Part shown: piece by piece, positions 14,757-22,532 of the stretch
Layout of the letters: every line of letters starts with the position of its first letter
Position numbering within the stretch: the stretch's first letter is position 1
Virus record (IMG/VR): IMGVR_UViG_3300017786_002261
Span: 1-36,155 of that record
Reading direction: 5' to 3' (one strand)
Origin: a virus
DNA length: 36,155 bases
The notes under the pieces: model-generated
Seen by the model: only the letters and a program-made list of their open reading frames with translations
What the model was told of the DNA's origin: nothing
Databases searched by the model: none
Program-made: the position numbers and the translations under genes

Positions 14757-16213
14757 CTGTACCTCACATGGGTATAATCATTCTTTATACTTTCGTTTAG
14801 ATCCATAGCCACGTAATCATGTCCGTACAATGTAAGGTCTGGAGGAATAAGTCCTTTAAACTTTTTATACTTTAATTCTAACTGCTCCGGCTCTTCATTC
14901 CAATGTAACATTTCGCTTGACCAAATGTTTGTGGTCCATAATACTTTGTTACCCTGTTGGGCTTGTATAAGGTTAAACAAGTTTTCACTTTCGTTAACAA
15001 TATCTATTTTGTAGAAGTTATGTTCAAGTTCTACATACCTATCCCACAACTGTTTAAATGCTATTGCACCACCAAATTCATTTAATTCTTGATGCCAATA
15101 TGACTCGTAATTGCCTCTATACGTTGAGCTGAAGTTATACTTTAGGTCGTGTTCCAGTAGCCATAGGTGTAAATCCAAGCCATCCCACGTCTCTAATAGG
15201 TGTCTTTTGTATAGTAAACTAGCATCGCACCAATCAAAGTAGTGTACCCTTGTAAGTTCGTTGAATCCGTTTGTGTTTAATATTGCTAAAGGCTTAAAGC
15301 CTGCGGCCGCACTAAACAAGTGATCTATAGTTCCTGTGCGTTTACCTTCTGCTGATAATGTTTCTGTGTTAAACGCATATACTCTATCCTTTTCAATTTC
15401 TTCTTGATATCCTAGTTTGCGTATCCACGCCTTTTGATTATACTCTAATGTATCTACTATAGGATCATATCGTTTGTTTAACCATACTTTTTCTAATGAC
15501 TTGCTTTTATTGTATGGATATAAGAATACCTTGCACTCACGCATATCTAAAGTAAGGTTGTCTATTTGAATATTGTTTCTACAAGCTAGGTCAATCCAGT
15601 TGCTACCGTCTGATGTTATTTCCCATTTAGATTCGCCTGTATCTGATCTTACCCAAGCTGGAGTGTATTCACTGTTTACTGTATTTTTACTGAACGTTAC
15701 ATTTCTGTATGTAGGTTTTCTATCATGGAATATGCCTAGTTCATCAAACTCTGGCTTTCCTAGTTCTGTCCATTTGTCTAAATTAACAAATAGGTATTGT
15801 CTGTGCAATCCGGGATAAGCACCATGTGTTATATAATGGTGTTGACTTTTCTTGTCCATGATATGTCCAACTACAAAAAAGTCTGGTTTGTCTTTTGCGT
15901 ATTCTAAACTTTTTGTAACTAAACTAGGTCCTCTAAATAACAAAAGACCTTGACAAGCAATCATGCAATATTTTTTATTCTTTTGTATTGCATTTTCTAA
16001 TAACTGTTTTACACTACTATCAAAGCCAACGTATGAAGCTAGTTTCATTTTTAACATACGATTAACATAAAAGTATGTCATGTCGAATGTACGTTTACTT
16101 ACAAACTCGCTTTCTATATCACGAGATATGTCAAGTATACCTATACCTACTTCGTTATTGTTTGATAAATCCTCGTAGTATCTATCTACTGATAGACTAT
16201 TCCAATCCTTCAT
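14753..16213 (-). CDS. Large protein of unknown function, possibly two-domain
   Basis: A 486-residue soluble protein that I do not recognise. The N-terminal half contains KYCMIACQGLLLF (about residues 81-93) and FFVVGHIMDKK (112-122), which look like beta strands of a nucleotide-binding or glycosyltransferase fold. The C-terminal half has an aromatic-rich segment with repeated Trp (WDGLDLHLWLLEHDL) and ends with strands around KVLWTTNIWSSEML. There is no membrane segment or signal peptide. It is translated between a hydroxylase-like protein and a glycosyltransferase-like protein with overlaps of 17 and 4 bases. A glycan-related role is inferred only from context. Confidence 0.6.
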   Translation of the reverse strand: MKDWNSLSVDRYYEDLSNNNEVGIGILDISRDIESEFVSKRTFDMTYFYVNRMLKMKLASYVGFDSSVKQLLENAIQKNKKYCMIACQGLLLFRGPSLVTKSLEYAKDKPDFFVVGHIMDKKSQHHYITHGAYPGLHRQYLFVNLDKWTELGKPEFDELGIFHDRKPTYRNVTFSKNTVNSEYTPAWVRSDTGESKWEITSDGSNWIDLACRNNIQIDNLTLDMRECKVFLYPYNKSKSLEKVWLNKRYDPIVDTLEYNQKAWIRKLGYQEEIEKDRVYAFNTETLSAEGKRTGTIDHLFSAAAGFKPLAILNTNGFNELTRVHYFDWCDASLLYKRHLLETWDGLDLHLWLLEHDLKYNFSSTYRGNYESYWHQELNEFGGAIAFKQLWDRYVELEHNFYKIDIVNESENLFNLIQAQQGNKVLWTTNIWSSEMLHWNEEPEQLELKYKKFKGLIPPDLTLYGHDYVAMDLNESIKNDYTHVRYR

Positions 16214-16916
16214 GCAGTCTATCCTTATTCGTGTAATAACTTTTTCTTAAAATATAGAAGAAGTCTCTTGCACGTCTACCTATTTCAGAATGTATTATCA
16301 TATGTATTCTTGGTTTGTCGCTTTGATTCCATACACTATGTACGTTGCTTATATCCATTAAGAAAGCACTACCTTGATCTTTGAAAGGAACTATACCTTG
16401 GTCCTTCATTACAAATACACAACCTTCAGGATTATTTAAACTGATGTTGCATACACTTAAACGTTTTTCTTCGTCCTTGCGATCTTGGTGTGGCATAATG
16501 TATCCACCTGGTTCCAATAACATAAATCTTACTCTGTTAAGATATTCTGCTGGCCATACATCTGTTAAAAACTTTTTAGTTTCGGGACAGTTATCTGCTA
16601 CCCAAGTCCAATCTAATTGTTTTAAAACTTCGTCACGTTCTAGTCCGTAACTGTTTAGCGATTGCGTATCTTCATTAAGTCCGTGTAGTGTAAGGCTCTT
16701 CCAACCATGTCCGTAATCATCCCTATGACTGTGAAACTTATCAATTAAGTTTTCTGCTTCTACATACATACCATTAAAAGGTTGTTTGTCTAATGCACTT
16801 AAATGAAAGTAAGGCCACTGTGATTCTTCAAGTAACCATTGTACGTCAAATAGATCTGGGTATTGTTTGTTAATGATTTTACCGTTTTCTTTGTGGAATG
16901 ACATGAGATGTTTCAT
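16197..16916 (-). CDS. Aspartyl/asparaginyl beta-hydroxylase-like protein
   Basis: A 239-residue Fe(II)/2-oxoglutarate hydroxylase-like protein. Iron ligands are His143 and Asp145 in MPHQDR and His193 in NVHSVWNQ, and Arg203 in KPRIHMIIH fits the 2-oxoglutarate contact. The region between (CNISLNNPEGC) is typical of the aspartyl beta-hydroxylase superfamily. It heads the first minus-strand unit. The ATG has no ribosome site; instead GGTAAATA lies just upstream, placing a predicted late start site on the ATG itself. It is divergent to the radical-SAM gene at 16,974. Confidence 0.75.
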   Translation of the reverse strand: MKHLMSFHKENGKIINKQYPDLFDVQWLLEESQWPYFHLSALDKQPFNGMYVEAENLIDKFHSHRDDYGHGWKSLTLHGLNEDTQSLNSYGLERDEVLKQLDWTWVADNCPETKKFLTDVWPAEYLNRVRFMLLEPGGYIMPHQDRKDEEKRLSVCNISLNNPEGCVFVMKDQGIVPFKDQGSAFLMDISNVHSVWNQSDKPRIHMIIHSEIGRRARDFFYILRKSYYTNKDRLHEGLE

Positions 16917-16921
16917 AGTAA

Positions 16922-16929
16922 TATTTACC
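16922..16929 (-). promoter_or_regulatory. Candidate late-type box, leaderless arrangement (minus)
   Basis: GGTAAATA on the minus strand matches TATAAATA at six of eight positions. Its last base is six bases before the A of the ATG at 16,916, so a T4-style late start would fall on the start codon. No ribosome site is seen. Confidence 0.35.
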
Positions 16930-16960
16930 GCCAGGTCCCAGTTAAATGCTCAGTTTTGAG

Positions 16961-16968
16961 CTTAAATA
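16961..16968 (+). promoter_or_regulatory. Candidate late-type box, leaderless arrangement (plus)
   Basis: CTTAAATA matches the late octamer at six of eight positions. It ends six bases before the A of the ATG at 16,974, exactly the geometry of the minus-strand box for the divergent gene. A small hairpin, GCTCA-GTTT-TGAGC (16948-16961), lies just before it. Confidence 0.35.
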
Positions 16969-16973
16969 GTAGT

Positions 16974-17969
16974 ATGCCATATTTAAATCCAAAGGACATA
17001 GATACAATAACTGTTGACTTTACGAGCTATTGTAATGCTATGTGTGGGAATTGCAGTCGTAATATAGGTGGTACAGAAGTTAATCCACAGATGCCTCTCG
17101 AACACATGAAGCCTAATACATGGAAGAAATTGTTTACAGAGGAGATATGTGAAAATATAAACAAGATTGTTTTAAATGGTGCGTATGGAGATCCACTACG
17201 TAACCCTTATATATTTGAGTGCTTAAATTATTTGCGTAATTATAAGATGCCTGAAATACATATACATACTAACGGTGGAATGAATGGTCCTCAATTTTTT
17301 GCAGAGTTGGCAGAATGTTTGAAACCCTTTCCATTTCCAACCCATGTTGTTTTTAGCATAGACGGATTGGAAGATACTAATCATCTGTATAGACGTAATG
17401 TACAATGGCACAAGGTTATGGAAAATGCAAAAGCATTCATAGACGCAGGTGGACTTGCACGTTGGCGTATGCTAGTGTTCAAGCATAATGCACACCAACT
17501 AGAAGAAGCAGAACAGTTAAGCAAAGACATGGGCTTTGGTGCGTTTGATATAAATGGCGGTTATACGTTTAGTGCTATAGATAGTGTAGTAAATACAGCT
17601 ATGGAGCAGTTTAAGGCTAGTAAGAAGGATACTGCACGTACTATTACATATGAAAAGAAACATTTAGATAACGTAAAACGTGTTGAAGGATTATTAGAAA
17701 AAGGATTTGATAAAGGTTGTATTACTTGTAAGTGGCAGAAAAAAGGCAAGATACAAATAAGCCATATGGGCGAAGTGTTTCCATGTTGCTATACACTAGC
17801 AGATAGATATCCTAAAGACCTAAACAGTCCGTATGGTAAAGACATAAACACTATTAAATGGTTAAACGTAAACGATATGCCACTAACAGATATATTAGAA
17901 AGTAATACATTAACAGATCCTATGAACAAGAGATTTAAAATTTGTGAGGTAACTTGCGGTGAAGTGTAA
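16974..17969 (+). CDS. Radical SAM protein with C-terminal SPASM-like Cys cluster (type A)
   Basis: Radical SAM enzymes cleave S-adenosylmethionine at a 4Fe-4S cluster to start radical chemistry. The 331-residue protein has the cluster motif at Cys20, Cys24 and Cys27 (YCNAMCGNC). The usual GGEP is replaced by GAYGDP. The C-terminal third has further cysteines (CITCKW, FPCCY, and CEVTC at 324-328) arranged like a SPASM domain that holds an auxiliary cluster. I chose the ATG at 16,974 because the motif then lies at the normal distance; the open frame extends to 16,908. It is closely related to the protein at 27,524-28,516 (shared DAGGxARWxMLVFxHNxHQ). Substrate unknown. Confidence 0.85.
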   Translation: MPYLNPKDIDTITVDFTSYCNAMCGNCSRNIGGTEVNPQMPLEHMKPNTWKKLFTEEICENINKIVLNGAYGDPLRNPYIFECLNYLRNYKMPEIHIHTNGGMNGPQFFAELAECLKPFPFPTHVVFSIDGLEDTNHLYRRNVQWHKVMENAKAFIDAGGLARWRMLVFKHNAHQLEEAEQLSKDMGFGAFDINGGYTFSAIDSVVNTAMEQFKASKKDTARTITYEKKHLDNVKRVEGLLEKGFDKGCITCKWQKKGKIQISHMGEVFPCCYTLADRYPKDLNSPYGKDINTIKWLNVNDMPLTDILESNTLTDPMNKRFKICEVTCGEV

Positions 17970-18996
17970 ATATTTAGAACATCAGGCAATGATACGTCCT
18001 GACGGAGAGTTCCGTATGTGTTGTATTAGTACAGAAAAGACTAATAAAGAAAACATAAACGATATGTCTCCTGAAGAATGGTTAGCTAGTGAAACTCCTA
18101 CAAAGGCTAGAGAACAATTAGCAAACAATCAGTTTCCAAAGGCTTGTCAAAAATGTGAGCTTATGGAACTAGCAGGTAAACCAAGTATGCGTCAAAGACC
18201 AAGAGAGTATGGTCCAGGCATAAGCCATTTAGACATACGGTTTGGTAATCAATGTAACCTACGTTGTACTATGTGCTATCCTGGTAGTTCAAGTAGCTTG
18301 TATGAAGAACACAACGAGCTAAAAGCTAAAGGTCAAGAAAGCCCATGGGGTTGGTTTGATTACGGATTGTATAATTGGTATACTGATGAACAAGGCGAAA
18401 CACTTGCACGTAATCCTAATCTAAGAGAAGTATACCTAACAGGTGGTGAACCTATGATGGTCAAGGGCTTAAACAAGTTCTTAGGAAAACTAGACCCTTC
18501 AGTGGAAGTAAGATTTAACACTAACGGTACACTATTCAATCCTAAGGTGTTTAACGAATTAAAAAGATTTGATCGTGTTAACATGAACTTTAGCATTGAC
18601 GGTATAGGTAAAACAAACGATTACATACGTTGGGGCAGTGATTGGGATACTATCGAATACAACTTAAACAAGTTTAGAGAAGTAGCTGATGTAAGTTTAG
18701 GACCAACAGTACAAATAATGAATGTACTAGATCACGACACTTACATAGAATACGCACAGGCTAACGACCTAGAAATATTTGATAACTTATTAATGACACC
18801 TGATAGCTTACATATTAAAAATGCACCTCAGGCTATGAAGGATAACATAAAGCATTTTGATTATTGGATGTCACAACCAACAAGCATAGAAAAGCAAGAC
18901 GAATTTAGAAAGTGGATAGGAGTGTTAGATAAACACAGAGGCGTAAACATAAAAGATTACTTACCAGAAGTAGCAGGGTATTATGGAATTAATTAA
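17959..18996 (+). CDS. Radical SAM protein with N-terminal twitch domain (type C)
   Basis: A 345-residue protein whose N-terminal 70 residues carry an auxiliary-cluster pattern (Cys3, Cys21-Cys22 in FRMCC, Cys63 and Cys66 in CQKC). The radical SAM motif follows at Cys99, Cys103 and Cys106 (CNLRCTMC), with TGGEPMM at 161-167. This order, with the twitch domain before the SAM barrel, defines a family I recall as common in marine phages and uncharacterised. GTG at 17,959 is used, with GAGG upstream, overlapping the previous gene by 11 bases. It is flanked by another radical-SAM gene and a kinase-like gene. Confidence 0.85.
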   Translation: MKCKYLEHQAMIRPDGEFRMCCISTEKTNKENINDMSPEEWLASETPTKAREQLANNQFPKACQKCELMELAGKPSMRQRPREYGPGISHLDIRFGNQCNLRCTMCYPGSSSSLYEEHNELKAKGQESPWGWFDYGLYNWYTDEQGETLARNPNLREVYLTGGEPMMVKGLNKFLGKLDPSVEVRFNTNGTLFNPKVFNELKRFDRVNMNFSIDGIGKTNDYIRWGSDWDTIEYNLNKFREVADVSLGPTVQIMNVLDHDTYIEYAQANDLEIFDNLLMTPDSLHIKNAPQAMKDNIKHFDYWMSQPTSIEKQDEFRKWIGVLDKHRGVNIKDYLPEVAGYYGIN

Positions 18997-19447
18997 AGAG
19001 AACAAAGAAAAGCAACGTAAGGTCTATAAGCTAGAAGATAGATATAGAAAAGTCTGGGAAGGCGTACATCAAGAAATGATGGAAGAACACGTTGCGGTAT
19101 TGAATACAGTAATGGAGGGTTGGGTAATTGATTGTGGAGTAACTACAAACTCAACATGGATTGATTACCATATAGTTCCAGGTGTACCTGCAAATACATT
19201 TGAACATACCCCGGAGTTTGTTAGAAAGATATATGACTTCTGTATAGACAGCATTAAACAAACGTCACCTTATGTGCATTATGATTGGGTGTTGAGTAAC
19301 ATCTTAATTGACGGAGATAATATGTATCTTATAGATTGGGATAACGTAGGATTGCACGAACCGTTAGATATACACAAGAAATTGGATAGTGATCTAAGGA
19401 GTGCTTTTGGAGAGAAATATGATGAAATGCTTGGCACCTTGGCATAG
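18983..19447 (+). CDS. Minimal kinase-like protein (APH/choline-kinase C-lobe)
   Basis: A 154-residue protein that preserves the catalytic loop of small-molecule kinases: His99-x-Asp101-x4-Asn106 in HYDWVLSN, then LIDWDN with Asp118 as the metal-binding acid. The N-lobe is very short; a recognisable Gly-rich loop and Lys are not evident. This is about half the usual length of an aminoglycoside or choline kinase, so it may be a reduced kinase, need a partner, or be inactive. It sits between two radical-SAM genes with overlaps of 14 and 29 bases, suggesting phosphorylation of their substrate or product. Confidence 0.65.
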   Translation: MELIKENKEKQRKVYKLEDRYRKVWEGVHQEMMEEHVAVLNTVMEGWVIDCGVTTNSTWIDYHIVPGVPANTFEHTPEFVRKIYDFCIDSIKQTSPYVHYDWVLSNILIDGDNMYLIDWDNVGLHEPLDIHKKLDSDLRSAFGEKYDEMLGTLA

Positions 19448-20546
19448 TATTTTGGTACGTTTTAACGGTGATATAGTACCGGACGGAGTGTACTTAAAAC
19501 GTTACGGAAACGTGCTACAAACACCTTTAAATGACCTTTTAAACAGCTATACAGCGTCATACACACGTGATTCTATCCGTAGTGGAGTGTTACCGCCCGA
19601 GTGCGAACAATGTGCTTTAAAAGAAGCTTCTGTGGGTCATAGCAGGCGTAAATTTTTTGAAGATATTTTGAATCCTATGGTTAAGGACAAGGGATATGAT
19701 TACTCAAAAGACTTCACAGATATCTACTTTTTGGAGTTCAATATGAGTAATATATGTAACCTAAAATGTCGTATGTGTGACGGTATCAATTCTAGTGCTT
19801 GGGTCAAGGACGATCTTAAACTTGCACAAAATGGTAACCCGTATTTTAGAAGAACTGACGATCCAGAATTTGGTTACACTAATAAAAGCGATCAGATCAT
19901 AGAAAAATTATTCGAGGATCCCACACCATTTATGAACTTACGTTATCTAAGTATCAAGGGTGGAGAACCTTACATGGAGCCTGCAAACAAAAAGATATTG
20001 CAGAAGTTTATAGACTTAGGAGTTGCAAAAAATGTTACACTTGACTGGACAACGAATGGTACGATCGTTGATGAAGAAATACAGGAACTTGCTAGACACT
20101 TTGGCGAAACTAAATGGACAGTAAGTTTAGAAGGAACAGGTAAGCTGTATGAATACATTAGAGGTGGAAAGAACTTTACGTTTGATCAACTAAATGAAAA
20201 CCTAAAGCAGTACGACTTTGATAGAATTATTATTGCTGTAACTGTTATGGCATATAATATTGCACACCTAGATAAGATATGGTGGTGGTTTGAAGAAAAT
20301 AAAAAAGACAACTGGGAAATATATTTTAATAATGTAGTTGCTAAACCGCCTTACTTGAATCCTAGAATATTACCTAACGAGATACTAGATAAGATTGATT
20401 TTAGATTTCCTAAGATTACATATGAACAAGATAAGGAACTAGGTAAACATATAGACTTGTTTGTAAACTATACTAAAGATCTAGATAAGATTAGAAATAC
20501 AAGTGTGTTAGATTATTGTCCTGAACTTAAAGATCTGTTTGTATAG
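19419..20546 (+). CDS. Radical SAM protein, N-terminal twitch type, auxiliary Cys pair lost
   Basis: A 375-residue protein. The ATG at 19,419 has GGAGAG upstream and lies inside the kinase-like gene; a GTG at 19,401 is less likely. The N-terminal domain keeps KCLAPWHS and FNGDIVP, the usual frame around an auxiliary cluster, but the expected Cys-Cys pair is Asp-Gly (VPDG, residues 20-23). The second pair survives (CEQC, 62-65). The radical SAM cluster is intact: Cys113, Cys117 and Cys120 in CNLKCRMC, then KGGEPYM. It is the last gene of the plus unit and its end overlaps the opposing SDR gene by 20 bases. Confidence 0.85.
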   Translation: MMKCLAPWHSILVRFNGDIVPDGVYLKRYGNVLQTPLNDLLNSYTASYTRDSIRSGVLPPECEQCALKEASVGHSRRKFFEDILNPMVKDKGYDYSKDFTDIYFLEFNMSNICNLKCRMCDGINSSAWVKDDLKLAQNGNPYFRRTDDPEFGYTNKSDQIIEKLFEDPTPFMNLRYLSIKGGEPYMEPANKKILQKFIDLGVAKNVTLDWTTNGTIVDEEIQELARHFGETKWTVSLEGTGKLYEYIRGGKNFTFDQLNENLKQYDFDRIIIAVTVMAYNIAHLDKIWWWFEENKKDNWEIYFNNVVAKPPYLNPRILPNEILDKIDFRFPKITYEQDKELGKHIDLFVNYTKDLDKIRNTSVLDYCPELKDLFV

Positions 20547-21078
20547 GATCAAGTGCTATATAGTGAACGTTGGTGTAAGTAGGACTATCAATTACCCACT
20601 TAACAAGTTGCCCTGCTTGTTGTAAACTAATTTTGTGTTTATCGTCTTTTAATTTTTGTGTTTTAGAATTTAGCTGACCAAAAGCAATATTGCTCATACG
20701 TATTTTACTATTACCCCAACATACATTCTTACAAAGTTCTTTGCTTCTTTTATCAAGTGCAGTTTTGTTTTCAAGATACCCTTCCGGACTATAACCGTCA
20801 CCCCAGAAACTTGTTGTACTGCTGATATTAATTATATGTCCTCTTTCAAACTTATCGTATACAGCATTTAATATATCTACCTGTTCTCCATCAGGACCAT
20901 ACTGACTGTTTACAAATACATCAAAGTCTTTTGCATAGTTGGCGACTTTTTCAAAGTCTCCTAGATCCCAGTCATTCCATCTGCCAATGAACTCTACCCT
21001 ATTATGATTATATGCTTCATAGATACCTTTGCATAAACCTTCGTAGTTAGGATTTCCTGTTACTAATATTTTGCTCAT
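20527..21078 (-). CDS. Short SDR-type dehydrogenase/reductase
   Basis: A 183-residue Rossmann-fold protein. The nucleotide loop is a variant, VTGNPNYEGLCKGI (residues 6-19). The catalytic triad is suggested by Ser in INISSTTSF near residue 88 and Tyr-x-x-x-Lys in YLENK near residue 100. SDR enzymes usually exceed 230 residues, so this is a compact form. It is the final gene of the 15-gene unit, overlaps the radical-SAM gene before it by 4 bases, and resembles the other short SDR at 22,008. Probably NAD(P)H-linked oxidation or reduction of a small hydroxy or keto compound. Confidence 0.7.
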   Translation of the reverse strand: MSKILVTGNPNYEGLCKGIYEAYNHNRVEFIGRWNDWDLGDFEKVANYAKDFDVFVNSQYGPDGEQVDILNAVYDKFERGHIINISSTTSFWGDGYSPEGYLENKTALDKRSKELCKNVCWGNSKIRMSNIAFGQLNSKTQKLKDDKHKISLQQAGQLVKWVIDSPTYTNVHYIALDPIQTDL

Positions 21079-22007
21079 AGTTCTGCTACTTGTTCTTTCT
21101 TAATGTATATGTCGCTTAGACAACTGCAAATGCTTTTACCACATACTATAGGTTCTGTTGGCAACTTGTATCTTTCTAAATTACCTATTGCTCCACCGAA
21201 CTGACAGTCTGCTCTATACATATTGCCCCACATATCTATATTTACTCCGTCAACACCTGCCCAACATTTCCAACCTACAAATTTGTTCTTACCTTCTAGT
21301 ATTAGTTGATTAGCGTCTACGTCTTTGCTATCCTTGAACCAGTCATTGTATTGTAATTGCATTTCGCCTCTGTGTACATCTCCGAAATGTATATCTCTAC
21401 TAAAGGGCCAATTCTTAATTGTATCCTTTTGTTGCTGTGTATATGTAACAACTTCATTTGTAATACTTTCACTAGATGTTTTATCTACAATAACTTTAGG
21501 CTCAATACTTGCTATATCTGTATTGCTATAAATTAGTTCTGATATCTTAAATGCTTCTTCAAAGTCTGTTGGCAATAACATCATGTTTACAACTGTATTG
21601 ATTCCGCTTTCATTTATTACTTTTATAAAATGTTCTGGATCTGCGTATGCTTTATGATAGCTTAACATCATAGCATCTGTATAGGGTGCAATACGTTTGA
21701 AGTACTCTGGCTTTTGACTTCCATTACTTACAAATGTAAACTTATGTCCTTGCTCCTTGGCACACTTTGCCATGTCTATAAAGTGTTTCCAATACGTAGG
21801 TTCACCACCACTTATTCTAAAACAGATATCCTTGTTTACTTTTAAATTTTTTATAAAACGTTCTACAGTTTCCCAACGTGGTTGTCCTGTGCTACCATTG
21901 TGTAGTATGTCGGGGCAGTACTCACAACGATAGTTACACTTATTAGATAGTGTCCAACTAACTAAGAACCAATCGTTTTTTGTAATGTCCTTGTATACTA
22001 GTTTCAT
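21075..22007 (-). CDS. Radical SAM protein with C-terminal Cys-rich domain (type B)
   Basis: A 310-residue protein. The SAM cluster motif is CNYRCEYC (Cys24, 28, 31), followed by SGGEPTY at 66-72. The C-terminal part starts with GWKCWAG (Cys248), followed by Cys268, Cys289, Cys294 and Cys296, which would fit a SPASM-like domain with an auxiliary cluster. The start KDITK and the GWxCWAG element are shared with the protein at 29,123-30,100, so they are paralogues. It lies between two short SDR genes, which suggests a shared pathway. Substrate unknown. Confidence 0.85.
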   Translation of the reverse strand: MKLVYKDITKNDWFLVSWTLSNKCNYRCEYCPDILHNGSTGQPRWETVERFIKNLKVNKDICFRISGGEPTYWKHFIDMAKCAKEQGHKFTFVSNGSQKPEYFKRIAPYTDAMMLSYHKAYADPEHFIKVINESGINTVVNMMLLPTDFEEAFKISELIYSNTDIASIEPKVIVDKTSSESITNEVVTYTQQQKDTIKNWPFSRDIHFGDVHRGEMQLQYNDWFKDSKDVDANQLILEGKNKFVGWKCWAGVDGVNIDMWGNMYRADCQFGGAIGNLERYKLPTEPIVCGKSICSCLSDIYIKKEQVAEL

Positions 22008-22532
22008 TTAGTAATCCCACTTTTGCCATGGACCTTCTATTGTTATTGATGTTATATCTTTATCATTCATTACATCTATAATCTTTGTGGCTACACCATC
22101 AACGGGCAATTTAGCTGTATCAAATCCTTCTGTCATAGGCGTGTCCATCCAACCTATTTTAATATTTACTACTCTACACTTTTTCTCTATGTGTTGTAAT
22201 CTCATGCAGGCTTCGTCTAGTGCTTTTTTATGTATAGGATAAAATCCCATTTGATAATTTATATGTTTTATTTCAGAAGCAGTACTGCTAATGTTTATAA
22301 TTGTTTTATCCTCATTCATCCACTTTAAAAAAACTTTTTCTAACATATTAGCTTGATGAAATCCATCATACGCATTGTTAATAAAAACGTCACAACTTAA
22401 TAAGGCGTCAATCCAAGGATCAGGATTTTTTATGTCATGATGACTGCCTAAGTCAAATCCTATACTATCTGGTATGCGTGTATAAAGTTCTTTACCTAGT
22501 CCTGACAAATGTCCTGTGATTCCTACTCTCAT
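22008..22532 (-). CDS. Short SDR-type dehydrogenase/reductase
   Basis: A 174-residue Rossmann protein with a good SDR start, GITGHLSGLGKEL (residues 4-16, TGxxxGxG). NNAY follows at about 52-55 (NNAG-like), NISSTAS supplies the catalytic Ser, and Tyr-x-x-x-Lys is YPIHK. It is shorter than usual but has the complete active-site set. It abuts the radical-SAM gene downstream and overlaps the aminotransferase gene upstream by 4 bases, so it may provide the carbonyl for transamination or reduce a product. It pairs with the SDR at 20,527. Confidence 0.78.
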   Translation of the reverse strand: MRVGITGHLSGLGKELYTRIPDSIGFDLGSHHDIKNPDPWIDALLSCDVFINNAYDGFHQANMLEKVFLKWMNEDKTIINISSTASEIKHINYQMGFYPIHKKALDEACMRLQHIEKKCRVVNIKIGWMDTPMTEGFDTAKLPVDGVATKIIDVMNDKDITSITIEGPWQKWDY

